64,000 nucleotides of DNA, taken from positions 1,820,501 through 1,884,500 of the forward strand of contig NC_014136.1 of the NCBI RefSeq assembly GCF_000092505.1, read 5' to 3'. The notes below the pieces were generated by a model. That model was not told the DNA's origin. It ran no database searches and saw nothing but the letters and a program-made list of their open reading frames with translations. The stretch comes from Leuconostoc kimchii IMSNU 11154. Lineage in GTDB: Bacteria > Bacillota > Bacilli > Lactobacillales > Lactobacillaceae. A program made the position numbers and the translations under genes. Positions 9,153 through 16,801 of this stretch are shown here, piece by piece (the stretch's first letter is position 1; every line of letters begins with the position of its first letter).

Positions 9153-9422
9153 AGTGAAAATTATACATTACCAATTGAGAGTAATTGGACAGTTGAAGAT
9201 ATTGTTACGGTATCAAATTTAATTGATGGTGTTTTGGCCGTCTATGAGACTGGCATATCAAAGCGTATTTTATTAGAGCGTTTTGACCAGTTTCGTGAAG
9301 TTATGCCAGCTAAAAGTGAACAGAAACAATTTGATAGAGATTTTGAACAACAAACGGGTTACAGTATTTATAAAACGATGCAGTTAGCTCAGAAAACGAT
9401 AAGAGACAAGGTACGAGCATGA
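9150..9422 (+). CDS. UPF0223 family protein (YktA-like)
   Basis: 90 residues; YTLPIESNWTVEDIVTVSNLI and FREVMPAKSEQKQFDRDFE match the UPF0223 helical family of unknown function. In Bacillus the homologue yktA also lies close to an inositol-monophosphatase-family gene, as here. Its stop overlaps the next start (ATGA-type overlap), so the two are coupled. It has no obvious SD and appears leaderless. Confidence 0.85.
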   Translation: MSENYTLPIESNWTVEDIVTVSNLIDGVLAVYETGISKRILLERFDQFREVMPAKSEQKQFDRDFEQQTGYSIYKTMQLAQKTIRDKVRA

Positions 9423-10204
9423 CGTTAAGTCAGTTTGAGATTCAAGACATTGATCAAACAGTCTTGTTATGGTTAGATCATTTAAGAATAAAAACTTTGA
9501 TTGCGATGCAGCAGCAACTCGAAGTCGACACGAAACATGATGTCAGAGATTTAGTGACGAATGTAGATAAAGATAATGAACGCATGATTAATGCTAAGAT
9601 TAGAGCTTTTGATTCCGAAGCCAGTATTGTCAGTGAAGAAGGATTTGGGGATCAGCAGCGGGACATGAATGGCAATGTCTGGTTTGTAGATCCAATTGAT
9701 GGCACAATGAACTTTGTTAAAGAACGCGCCAATTTTGCTATCATGATTGCACTTTACGTTGATAATAAACCAGTGCTAGGCTGGATTTTGGATGTTGTTA
9801 ATAATGTTGTCTATCATGGCGGGCCGCAACTTGGCGTCTTTGCTAATCATTTGAGATTAGACAATCCAGTTAATGATACTTTAAGTGACGGGATTGTACT
9901 CTTGAGTGGCGCCCGATTATTATATGGCATGTTTGGTTATGACAAAATTGCAAAATCTGCTTTGGGGTATCGGGTTATTGGTGCAGCAGGACCATCGTTT
10001 ATACGGGTCATCTTGGGGCAAGCAGTTGGTTATTCTTCAAAAATGATGCCTTGGGATTTTGCAGCAGGACAAGTTTTAGCAAAAACGTTAGGTTTATCTG
10101 TTTCAGATATTGACGGGCAGCCACTAAATATGTTATCATCTAACATAGTATTAGTGGCTACAAATCGCGCGCATCGGGATATTTTAACGTTGCATCAAAG
10201 CTAG
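9419..10204 (+). CDS. Inositol-monophosphatase family protein (SuhB/YktC-like)
   Basis: A Mg-dependent phosphatase of the IMPase superfamily. The metal-binding motifs are EE (residues 73-74), VDPIDGTMNFV (DPIDGT at 91-96) and MPWDFAAGQVLA near the C-terminus (WDxAAG). The 261-residue length is normal. Substrates in Gram-positives are uncertain (inositol phosphate, NADP or other sugar phosphates). It overlaps the UPF0223 gene by 4 bases and is followed by a terminator. Confidence 0.88.
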   Translation: MTLSQFEIQDIDQTVLLWLDHLRIKTLIAMQQQLEVDTKHDVRDLVTNVDKDNERMINAKIRAFDSEASIVSEEGFGDQQRDMNGNVWFVDPIDGTMNFVKERANFAIMIALYVDNKPVLGWILDVVNNVVYHGGPQLGVFANHLRLDNPVNDTLSDGIVLLSGARLLYGMFGYDKIAKSALGYRVIGAAGPSFIRVILGQAVGYSSKMMPWDFAAGQVLAKTLGLSVSDIDGQPLNMLSSNIVLVATNRAHRDILTLHQS

Positions 10205-10226
10205 GGCACAACAGACCCTAGCTTTT
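10198..10226 (+). terminator. Terminator after the IMPase gene
   Basis: AAGCTAGGG, a 9-base loop, CCCTAGCTT and a T run; the stem includes the stop codon. Confidence 0.85.
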
Positions 10227-10268
10227 ACTATGAGATAAGTAGCATTAAATTAAAGGAGCACTAGGAAA

Positions 10269-12110
10269 TTGGCAAATCGCGAAGATATTCGTAACATCGC
10301 TATCATCGCCCACGTCGATCATGGAAAGACGACGTTGGTTAATGAACTATTGAAGCAATCAGATACATTGGACTCACGCAAGGAATTGGGTGATCGTGCA
10401 ATGGATACAAATGATATTGAAAAAGAACGTGGAATCACTATCCTGTCAAAGAACACAGCCGTTAAGGTTGGGGACAAGCAGATTAACATTCTTGATACAC
10501 CTGGTCACGCGGATTTTGGTGGTGAAGTTGAGCGTATCATGGGAATGGTTGATGGTGTATTGTTGGTTGTTGATGCCTTTGAAGGTACAATGCCACAAAC
10601 GCGTTTTGTGTTGAAAAAAGCATTTGAACAACACTTGACACCAATTGTGATTGTTAACAAAGTTGACCGTCCGGGCGCACGCCCTGAGGAAGTTGTTGAT
10701 GAAGTTTTGGATTTGTTCATTGAACTAGGTGCTGACGATGAGGGATTAGATTTCCCAGTTATTTTTGCTTCAGCAATGAATGGTACGTCATCATTGTCTC
10801 CAGTTGTTGAAGATCAAGAGCATACAATGAAGCCAATTTTTGATGCTGTCTTTAATACAATTCCATCACCAATTGACAATTCAGACGAACCGCTACAATT
10901 CCAAGTTGCAATGTTGGACTATAATGATTTCGTAGGTCGTATTGGAATTGGTCGTGTTAAGCGTGGAACCATTAAGATTGGCGATAACGTTGAAGTGTTG
11001 AAGCTTGATGGTACAACACAGAATTTCCGTGTCACTAAGTTAGCTGGATTTATTGGTTTGGATCAAGTTGATATTCAAGAAGCTAAAGCTGGTGATTTGA
11101 TTGCCGTTTCTGGAATGGAAGATATTTCAGTTGGTGAAACAGTTGCTGATCCAGCACACCCAGATCCATTGCCAATTTTGCGTATTGATGAGCCAACGTT
11201 GCAAATGACTTTCCGTCAAAATGATAGTCCCTTTGCAGGTAAAGAAGGTAAGTTTGTTACTGCCCGCCAAATTGAAGATCGTTTACGTCGTGAATTACAT
11301 ACTGATGTGTCATTACGTGTCGAAGATACAGGCCAAGCTGGTGCATGGTTAGTGTCAGGTCGTGGTGAATTGCATTTGTCAATTTTGATTGAAACAATGC
11401 GTCGCGAAGGCTTTGAATTACAAGCATCACGTCCGCAAGTTATCTATCGTGAGATTGATGGCGTACAATCAGAACCGTACGAATCAGTTCAAATTGATAC
11501 ACCTGATGAATATTCATCAACTGTTATTGATTCTTTGAACCAACGTAAGGGTGAAATGGTTAACATGGAAGCTGTTGGTAATGGTCAAACACGTTTGACT
11601 TATATGGCACCTTCTCGTGGATTAATTGGTTATTCAACAGAATTTATGTCAGCAACTCGTGGTTATGGTATCTTTAATCACACGTATGCTGAATACCGTC
11701 CAGTAGTTCGCAATTGGGAACCAGGACGTCGTAATGGTGCACTTGTTTCGATTAACCAAGGAACAACAACTAACTATGCTATCATGGGAGTTGAAGATCG
11801 TGGACAAATGTTTGTCGGCGCTGGTGTTGAAGTTTATGAAGGTATGATTGTTGGTATGAACGCACGTGACAATGACATTTCAGTCAATGTTACAAAGTTA
11901 AAGCCACAATCAAACGTTCGTTCTTCGAACAAGGATCAAACATCATCTATTAAGACACCACGTCTTATGAATTTGGAAGCTTCTTTGGAATTTTTGAATG
12001 ATGATGAGTATGTTGAAGTAACTCCTGAAAATGTTCGTATCCGTAAAGCAATTTTGAATACGGCAGAACGTGAAAAGGCAGCAAAGCGCCGTAAAGCATC
12101 AACAAATTAA
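10269..12110 (+). CDS. typA: Ribosome-binding GTPase TypA/BipA
   Basis: A translational GTPase that binds the 70S ribosome and helps 50S assembly and stress adaptation. The G domain has AHVDHGKTTL (G1), DTNDIEKERGITI (switch I), DTPGHADFGGEVERI (G3) and VNKVDRPGARP (G4, residues about 129-139). EF-G-like domains III and V and the TypA-specific C-terminal domain (GQMFVGAGVEVYEGMIVG) follow. 613 residues, full length. The start is TTG at 10269 with GGAG about 10 bases upstream. Confidence 0.97.
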   Translation: MANREDIRNIAIIAHVDHGKTTLVNELLKQSDTLDSRKELGDRAMDTNDIEKERGITILSKNTAVKVGDKQINILDTPGHADFGGEVERIMGMVDGVLLVVDAFEGTMPQTRFVLKKAFEQHLTPIVIVNKVDRPGARPEEVVDEVLDLFIELGADDEGLDFPVIFASAMNGTSSLSPVVEDQEHTMKPIFDAVFNTIPSPIDNSDEPLQFQVAMLDYNDFVGRIGIGRVKRGTIKIGDNVEVLKLDGTTQNFRVTKLAGFIGLDQVDIQEAKAGDLIAVSGMEDISVGETVADPAHPDPLPILRIDEPTLQMTFRQNDSPFAGKEGKFVTARQIEDRLRRELHTDVSLRVEDTGQAGAWLVSGRGELHLSILIETMRREGFELQASRPQVIYREIDGVQSEPYESVQIDTPDEYSSTVIDSLNQRKGEMVNMEAVGNGQTRLTYMAPSRGLIGYSTEFMSATRGYGIFNHTYAEYRPVVRNWEPGRRNGALVSINQGTTTNYAIMGVEDRGQMFVGAGVEVYEGMIVGMNARDNDISVNVTKLKPQSNVRSSNKDQTSSIKTPRLMNLEASLEFLNDDEYVEVTPENVRIRKAILNTAEREKAAKRRKASTN

Positions 12111-12120
12111 TTAAGTATGT

Positions 12121-12142
12121 AGAAAACCCAGTACGGTTTTCT
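12121..12142 (+). terminator. Weak hairpin between typA and tRNA-Ser
   Basis: AGAAAACC, 6-base loop, GGTTTTCT, with only a short A/T-rich tail. It may end typA, but the tRNA gene begins 6 bases later, so read-through is possible. Confidence 0.4.
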
Positions 12143-12147
12143 ATTAT

Positions 12148-12236
12148 GGAGCTATGGCACAATCTGGTACTGCAACGGACTCGAAATCCGTCGAGCCGCT
12201 TTTGGCGGTGTGCGGGTTCAAATCCCGCTAGCTCCT
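12148..12236 (+). tRNA. tRNA-Ser (anticodon CGA)
   Basis: A class II tRNA cloverleaf. The acceptor GGAGCTA pairs with TAGCTCC. A 3-bp D stem (GCA/TGC) is followed by anticodon stem ACGGA/TCCGT and loop CTCGAAA (anticodon CGA, reads UCG). The long variable arm contains CCGC/GCGG, and the T arm is GCGGG-TTCAAAT-CCCGC. CCA is not encoded. The base after the acceptor stem is T, so the discriminator is U73, where bacterial tRNA-Ser normally has G73. An accessory region starts right after it. Confidence 0.93.
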
Positions 12237-12370
12237 TTATCATGTTTCATGGCGTTGCATAAGGTTTCAAAAACCTTGATATAACAACGTTTCTAACTTT
12301 TAACGTTTCGTTAGATTGCATGGTATTTCAAGTAAATAACACAAAAATATAAACGATGATTGAGCGACAG

Positions 12371-12392
12371 AACAGCCTTTGAGCTGTTTTTT
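12371..12392 (+). terminator. Rho-independent terminator downstream of tRNA-Ser
   Basis: AACAGC, 6-base loop, GCTGTT then a T run. It may end the tRNA-Ser transcript, about 135 bases after the mature 3' end. Confidence 0.65.
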
Positions 12393-12439
12393 CTTTGCTC
12401 AAATAACACACAAATAAAAATGTGGTACATAATCAGTTT

Positions 12440-12502
12440 TTCGCCATATGTGGCGAATTCTCCCCATAAGTGGGGGAAAATATATTCGCAACAAACTGCG
12501 AA
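12440..12502. repeat. Cluster of adjacent hairpins with TTCGC/GCGAA arms
   Basis: TTCGCCA-tatg-TGGCGAA (12440-12457) and TTCGCA-acaaac-TGCGAA (12485-12502) are both perfect and share TTCGC/GCGAA outer bases. Between them lies CCCC-ataagt-GGGG (12462-12475). The arrangement resembles structured plasmid or phage non-coding DNA; no function can be assigned. Confidence 0.6.
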
Positions 12503-12505
12503 CAA

Positions 12506-12609
12506 GTGTACTTTCGGGTACGCCTGTTAAGTTTTGGACAAATATGACTAAAACTATTTATACTCATTTTTGAGTAAAACTAATATTCAGGGCGTACCTG
12601 TAAGTACAC
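12506..12609. repeat. Inverted repeat pair around an AT-rich core
   Basis: The left arm, 12506-12524 (core CTTTCGGGTACGCC), and the right arm, 12591-12609, match in 17 of 19 positions as inverted copies. The 66-base core is AT-rich and contains TACTCA-tttt-TGAGTA. Related sequences occur at 13623-13685 and 15628-15640, suggesting a small dispersed repeat family. Confidence 0.6.
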
Positions 12610-12727
12610 CCAGCGTATACCTTTTGGCCAGTTCTATAATGTTGTGGCACCGACTAATCAGATCATGGCGCTTACAAATGAACTGAATAGCATTGTTGCT
12701 AAGATTGAACGACCTAATAGAGATTGA
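12600..12727 (+). pseudogene. C-terminal remnant of an unidentified protein
   Basis: An open frame reads GRTCKYTQRIPFGQFYNVV, then APTNQIMALTNELNSIVAK, then IERPNRD and stop at 12727. It has no start codon with an RBS and no continuation upstream. The amphipathic helix-like composition is typical of a real protein tail, so it is probably the end of a gene lost by deletion or replacement. The family is not recognised. Confidence 0.4.
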
Positions 12728-12746
12728 TGGGGTTCAAAACATTATC

Positions 12747-12800
12747 CCATTGAACAGACGTGCTTACAAACACGGAGAGGCTATGTGCTTGTAAATAAAC
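12747..12800. repeat. Diverged direct repeat, copy A
   Basis: CCATTGAAC at 12747-12755 and AAACACGGAG at 12768-12777 recur at exactly the same 21-base offset in copy B (13584 and 13605). The alignment between the two blocks is ungapped but diverged, indicating an old duplication about 840 bp apart. Confidence 0.55.
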
Positions 12801-12879
12801 ATCTGATACTCTAAAACACACCATCTCAACGACAAAACAGCGTTAGGTATTACTAATATTCAAATATAAAAAAAGTAGA

Positions 12880-12908
12880 TTGTAAATAATATGAATGCAT
12901 GGTATAAT
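12880..12908 (+). promoter_or_regulatory. Promoter of candidate small RNA
   Basis: -35 TTGTAA (12880-12885), 17-base spacer, perfect -10 TATAAT (12903-12908). No open reading frame follows before the terminator at 13090-13108. Confidence 0.6.
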
Positions 12909-12914
12909 AAGAGA

Positions 12915-13108
12915 TGTTAATAGAAACAGAGAGTTCTTTAACAAGTCTAGCAGTATACTTGTTTAATTAAAGTTTAATCGTATGTGATATATTTTGGCTG
13001 GTACAGAGAGACCGACAATCATTTTAAATATTATAGTAATTCCTTTAAATAAAAAATTTAGTTGTAAGATGTATATAAATTCTATCAAGAGCCTGTTAGG
13101 CTTTTTTT
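12915..13108 (+). ncRNA. Candidate small RNA of about 194 nt
   Basis: Bounded by a good sigma-A promoter and an intrinsic terminator, with no plausible coding frame. Its ends can pair: TTAATAGAA (12917-12925) with TTCTATCAA (13080-13088) just before the terminator. An internal hairpin is AACAAGT (12940-12946) with ACTTGTT (12957-12963). Size and closed-end shape recall 6S RNA, but no conserved 6S sequence was recognised, so this is only a structural analogy. Confidence 0.4.
13090..13108 (+). terminator. Rho-independent terminator of the candidate small RNA
   Basis: AGCCT-gtt-AGGCT followed by a 7-base T run. Confidence 0.8.
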
Positions 13109-13151
13109 GTTGCCATTTTATATTTCAAATAAGAATAAAAAAGCTCCCGAT

Positions 13152-13334
13152 TTAAGCGTCAGAGTTTTTATTATTTTGAGCTTGCTCATTTGGCTGTAAT
13201 TTTTTGAACGATAACATCAAATCAAGTTTAACACCTTCGTTAAGTTGATTAAATTCTTGCATCATAATAAAGTTACGTTTGCAGTATTCAATACCATCTA
13301 AGTATTTCTGTGGTTTTGAAATAGTGTGAACCAC
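13152..13334 (-). CDS. Short hypothetical protein, possibly a gene fragment
   Basis: 60 codons from GTG 13334 with no visible SD; an internal ATG pair (MMQEFNQLNEG) is another possible start. The product is hydrophilic with a KLQPNEQAQNNKN tail and no recognisable domain. A hairpin at 13142-13172 overlaps its stop and could terminate it. It lies in the decayed accessory region and may be a remnant of a longer gene. Confidence 0.25.
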   Translation of the reverse strand: MVHTISKPQKYLDGIEYCKRNFIMMQEFNQLNEGVKLDLMLSFKKLQPNEQAQNNKNSDA

Positions 13335-13583
13335 TGTGCAGTAAATTACGTCTTATAGATTGGCAAGTGCCGTTAATTAAATTTATAATCCTCGTTGTCT
13401 ATATTGTATTCGTTTTCGCCTTTTGCAGACTTTCACCAATGTGTATTCACTAGTCATGGCGTTTATTGACGCGCGCTCGGCGTAATGAATTCATATAGTT
13501 GCCGTTTTCAGAATCTAATAATATCAAAACCACAATTATTACGATTAAATAGATCAACTCGTTTGTGCCAAATAAACGTTACG

Positions 13584-13685
13584 CCATTGAACTGTTGTGG
13601 ATGCAAACACGGAGGGATCAATGTACTTTCAGGTACGGAAGTGCTATGGTCTGTAAACACACACAAGGGGCGTATCTGAAAGTAC
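13584..13685. repeat. Diverged direct repeat copy B with adjoining inverted repeat
   Basis: CCATTGAAC (13584-13592) and AAACACGGAG (13605-13614) keep the 21-base offset of copy A. They run into GTACTTTCAGGTACG (13623-13637), whose inverted copy is CGTATCTGAAAGTAC (13671-13685). The CTTTC-GGTACG motif is shared with the inverted repeat at 12506-12609. Confidence 0.55.
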
Positions 13686-13782
13686 GTCCCTTGAAAGGAG
13701 TAAAGCGCAGACGCCCTAAAACAGGGAGTGTGGGTATAGGGTGTAAGTAGGTTACGGTCTATGGTTGTTAATTGCACAATAA

Positions 13783-13816
13783 GAGCCCCTGACTTAATTG
13801 TCGGAGGCCTTTTTAA
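13783..13816 (+). terminator. Terminator-like hairpin beside the minus-strand membrane-protein gene
   Basis: GCCCCTGAC-ttaatt-GTCGGAGGC with a T run on the plus strand, close to the 3' end of the convergent minus gene at 13822. Confidence 0.55.
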
Positions 13817-13821
13817 TTGAC

Positions 13822-14412
13822 TTAGTTGTACTCAACAATATCTTGCGGTTCTAATAGTTTCAGTCCAGTAAGTGGTATTTCGAATCTGTATGAAGATCCA
13901 TCTTCTGAAAATTGGATATTTTCTGCGTTGACAGAAAAAGCGTTCAGAACACTTTCCTGTATTTGCTCGCTGGTAATCATCTTAACCGGTGTAATGCTAA
14001 CTGTAACGCCTGTTGTTGTAAATTTAGTTGAGAGTATATCGTTAGCGAATAATTCCAATAATTTGAACTTGACTATTAATCTGGACATGTTATTGGTATA
14101 AGAAAATCTGTTCCAATTCTTTATTTTTCCGTAGTCAAATGTTCCATTATTCATAGATGTATATATATCGTTCTGAATTTTGTTCACATAATTTACACGA
14201 GCAATTACTATGATAACAAATACTACCAATTCCACTAAGTATACAAGCAAATTTGTAAAGTTTTCGTTACCAAAAAGAAAATGCAATGCAGTATTGATTA
14301 CTAGCAAAAGGGAAATAAATAATGCTGCAGCTGCAACTAGCGTGCCAATATTTTGAGTAGGAGTGGTGTTATCATCAATGTATTTTTGTAGTTTAGGTGA
14401 AAAAAATTTCAT
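13822..14412 (-). CDS. Hypothetical protein with two N-terminal membrane segments
   Basis: 196 residues. Two hydrophobic helices (about residues 22-46, LVAAAALFISLLLVINTAL, and 55-71, LVYLVELVVFVIIVIA) are followed by a soluble domain of about 120 residues rich in Asn, Thr and Ser. No known domain is recognised. The membrane topology suggests that the C-terminal domain faces the cytoplasm, but this is inference. It stands alone between accessory DNA and a YciI-like gene. Confidence 0.55.
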   Translation of the reverse strand: MKFFSPKLQKYIDDNTTPTQNIGTLVAAAALFISLLLVINTALHFLFGNENFTNLLVYLVELVVFVIIVIARVNYVNKIQNDIYTSMNNGTFDYGKIKNWNRFSYTNNMSRLIVKFKLLELFANDILSTKFTTTGVTVSITPVKMITSEQIQESVLNAFSVNAENIQFSEDGSSYRFEIPLTGLKLLEPQDIVEYN

Positions 14413-14439
14413 GTTAGTTTATTCTTTCTTTTGTTATTC

Positions 14440-14502
14440 TGTCTCTGGCTTATTGTCAGAGGATTTTTTATTATTCTGATAGAATTGTTTTGTCAATTCT
14501 AT
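14440..14502. other. Two hairpins in the gap between minus-strand genes
   Basis: CTCTG-gcttattgt-CAGAG followed by a T run on the plus strand (about 14441-14467), then a perfect ATAGAATTG-ttttgt-CAATTCTAT (about 14479-14502). The second may terminate transcription from the minus-strand YciI-like gene. Confidence 0.4.
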
Positions 14503-14580
14503 TGGGAGAGAGCATTACTAAATGGTGTCCTGGAATCTTACGAATGCAGAAATAAAAACTTTTTAAATATACAGGCAATA

Positions 14581-14868
14581 CTATGACAAGCAGTCATTCA
14601 ATTTTTCTGCCCATTTTGAAGGGACAAAATTAATGACATTAAATGAGGCAATGTTGTTTATAAAAAAAGGGTCAGTGTGATAGATTTTTGTTAATTCATC
14701 TAAAGACTCGGCTTGAGCTATAATCATGCCACCAGTTCGTGGTTCTTTTCTGCCAGACATCATAAAGTGCCCTGATTTATAGTGCTTATCTAAGTATTCA
14801 ACATGGGCTGGTAAATAATGTTCAACATCAGAAATCGGTTTGATATAAGTTAATTCAATTATAAACAT
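14581..14868 (-). CDS. YciI-like protein
   Basis: 95 residues. The pattern of a short beta strand, PAHVEYLDKHYKSGHFMMSGRKEPRTGGMIIA and a closing helix fits the YciI/DGPF superfamily (ferredoxin-like fold with a conserved His). It has no established reaction in Gram-positives. The start is ATG at 14868 with GGAG upstream. It appears to be transcribed alone. Confidence 0.75.
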   Translation of the reverse strand: MFIIELTYIKPISDVEHYLPAHVEYLDKHYKSGHFMMSGRKEPRTGGMIIAQAESLDELTKIYHTDPFFINNIASFNVINFVPSKWAEKLNDCLS

Positions 14869-14966
14869 GTTTTTTTCTCCGAGTAATATTTATTAATTCC
14901 ATACTACTAAAGCGTTTTTTTCTTGTCAATCACATGCACCAATAAAATCTATTCATCAATCCTCTC

Positions 14967-15581
14967 CTAAGGTTTGATGAATTCATCGTTTAAAATAGTG
15001 GCTGTTTCTTCGTTATTTATTGGGATAAGATCAATTGTGTCATGGTAACTTTTGAAGATATCATTAGTCTCATTTTCAAATGGGGTATCAAGATAGTGTG
15101 GTAGGGTACTAAACTGAGTGACTCCTAAACCAGTGTATGTTTCCAGATTGGGGGCTAATTTAGGGTCATCCATTGTCTTGACGTATGTGATATCTGGAGA
15201 TAATATGATGGCACCAGCTGATTCACCAATATAGGGTGTTCCGGTGTTGATTTTATCAATCAGTAGTTGATCTAAATTTTTAGATTTTATATTTTCTAAG
15301 AGATAAAAGGTATTACCACCTGCAATAAAAATAATCTCTGCATGTTGTATTTGATGTCGTGAAGTTTCATCATCTGAACTTGCAATGTCTAATGTGTCAA
15401 CATGATAATCTAAATTAAATAATGTTTCATATGCTTCGTCAATATATCCTGTGTAATCTTCCACTTTACTGGCAGTATCGATGAACAAAATATTTTTAGC
15501 TGAGACGTTTTGATTAGCCATAAATTGTTGAAATTGTTTAGCAGTACCGGCAAAGTAGGAGGTTAGTAAAATATTTTTCAT
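14967..15581 (-). CDS. Peptidase S51 family protein (dipeptidase E-like)
   Basis: 204 residues of a class I glutamine-amidotransferase-like fold. IAGGNTFYLLE and the nucleophile elbow GESAGA (Ser121) match the S51 family (aspartyl dipeptidase/cyanophycinase relatives). A downstream His, as in LPHYLDTP, would complete the triad. It is cytoplasmic and probably cleaves short peptides. The short C-terminus is usual for the YgaJ-like subgroup. Confidence 0.82.
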   Translation of the reverse strand: MKNILLTSYFAGTAKQFQQFMANQNVSAKNILFIDTASKVEDYTGYIDEAYETLFNLDYHVDTLDIASSDDETSRHQIQHAEIIFIAGGNTFYLLENIKSKNLDQLLIDKINTGTPYIGESAGAIILSPDITYVKTMDDPKLAPNLETYTGLGVTQFSTLPHYLDTPFENETNDIFKSYHDTIDLIPINNEETATILNDEFIKP

Positions 15582-15653
15582 CTGTCAACACCAATCATGC
15601 TTTTAACGTGGTTCAGAGCACGTATATGTACGCCCGAAAGGGCATTAATTATT

Positions 15654-16480
15654 TTATTGAACTTGCCAATGGAAACCAGCAGGTAAGGAACCACCTAGCG
15701 CAATGCGCGTTGAATGGCCTTTTCTTGTTTGCCAATTAAATCCGTCCTGAATAGCCCATTTATAGCCATCTGTACTATTCACAGTCCCATCTACGGTAAC
15801 TAGTGTAGCATCTGGCACCACAACAGTCTGATCTTGCTCTTGTTGCTGTTGTGCAGCTGCACGTGTAGATGATTCACGAGCAACGCTTTCAGCTGAGGAT
15901 TTGACTGCTGCCTCCGAACTTGCTTTATCGGCTGCTTCCTTATCTTCTTTTAATGTTTTTGTTTTATTTAATGTGTTTCTAGCTGTACCGTTTGAATAAT
16001 CAATAATTGCATTAGGACTATCGTTATTGATATAAACAACATAAGCTAAGCGAATTTGTCTAGGCAACAGTTCATTATTACGATACATTGGTGTTACTTG
16101 GTAGTCAAGCCGATAATCTTTATTTTGTTTCAGCCAGTGTGCAAGCTGGGTTTCATAATAAAGCATACTCTTTTTATTTGAAGAATTTGTATTTTTGAGT
16201 GCACCAGCATTTAAATAAGCCGTTTCAGGGACTAAGTTCTTGGCTTCACTCAATAATTCGAGTAACGTATTTAATTTATCAGTACGTTTTAGCAGATAAT
16301 CTATGAAGTTTGGTAATTTGTTTTGTATGCGATAGTAGTGTCATAATATATTTTCTTTTTTTGAAAAGAACAGTCTAATAAGTATGCAAACAACAAAGGA
16401 TATTATGATCATTGTTGTCGGTGGGATAAGAATGATTGATACGTTGTTAGAAAATTTTATTATTGTAATTATAGTCTAAC
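15654..16480 (-). pseudogene. Truncated DNA/RNA non-specific endonuclease (DNA-entry nuclease type)
   Basis: The open part (TTG 16253 to 15654, 199 codons) holds only the second half of an Endonuclease_NS_2-type domain (NLVPETAYLNAG, SMLYYE, YQVTPMYRNNELLPR). An Ala/Glu/Ser/Gln-rich linker and a 40-residue C-terminal module ending GFHWQVQ follow. The catalytic DRGH/NRSH block that should precede it is absent. Upstream in frame the sequence runs on without a start codon until a TGA near 16330. Before that stop a hydrophobic stretch resembles a lost N-terminal membrane anchor. This looks like a deletion-inactivated nuclease. Confidence 0.65.
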
Positions 16481-16555
16481 TAATCACACTTGTATAGTAG
16501 AGCTGACAACATCTTCTAAAGTGCATAACATGAGGCAGTATTTTTTTAAGACAAG

Positions 16556-16583
16556 TTACAAATAATACACCGTAAGCTATACA
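16556..16583 (+). promoter_or_regulatory. Possible promoter of structured RNA
   Basis: -35 TTACAA (16556-16561), 16-base spacer, -10 TATACA (16578-16583), placed 31 bases before a series of hairpins that ends in a terminator. Confidence 0.4.
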
Positions 16584-16589
16584 GCCATA

Positions 16590-16737
16590 GTAATTAAATG
16601 CTATACTATATTAGTCGACTTTGTGATTTTATAATCACCATATTTCTTTTATCTAAATTGAAATATATTCCAGAGGTCGACGTACATAGTAGTTCATAAA
16701 TTTACCGCTAGTTAGTTGAGCCTAACTGCGGTTTTTT
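16590..16737 (+). ncRNA. Candidate structured small RNA or leader
   Basis: The outer stem GTCGAC (16614-16619) pairs with GTCGAC (16676-16681). It encloses two perfect hairpins, GTGATT-ttat-AATCAC (16623-16638) and ATATTTC/GAAATAT (16640-16646/16660-16666), giving a three-way junction. A strong terminator follows at 16704-16737. There is no reading frame. It is either an independent RNA or a terminated leader upstream of the SGNH hydrolase gene. Confidence 0.45.
16704..16737 (+). terminator. Terminator of the structured RNA
   Basis: ACCGC-t-AGTTAG, 6-base loop, CTAACT-GCGGT, then a T run (16732-16737). Confidence 0.8.
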
Positions 16738-16801
16738 ATTTCGCGTGATGTTTATGATATAATAATGCGACTATAAATATATGATATGAAAGAAATGCGA
16801 T

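Larger units (their letters stand above)
12237..12840. other. Accessory intergenic stretch with hairpin clusters, a repeat pair and a protein remnant
   Basis: No intact gene. Visible elements are AAGGTTT-CAA-AAACCTT near 12260, a terminator-like hairpin at 12371-12392, a run of hairpins at 12440-12502, an inverted repeat pair 12506-12524/12591-12609 around an AT-rich core, a protein-tail remnant ending at 12727, and repeat copy A near 12747-12777. The mixture suggests an old insertion downstream of tRNA-Ser that has decayed. Confidence 0.6.
13335..13821. other. Accessory intergenic stretch with repeat copy B and an inverted repeat
   Basis: No convincing gene: the overlapping open frames on both strands have no RBS and mirror each other. 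It contains repeat copy B (13584-13637), an inverted repeat 13623-13637/13671-13685 (14 of 15 matches), and a terminator-type hairpin at 13783-13816. Confidence 0.55.

Noticed and set aside
13485..13777. Overlapping open frames on both strands around repeat copy B
   Set aside because: They mirror each other, lack ribosome-binding sites and run through an inverted repeat.
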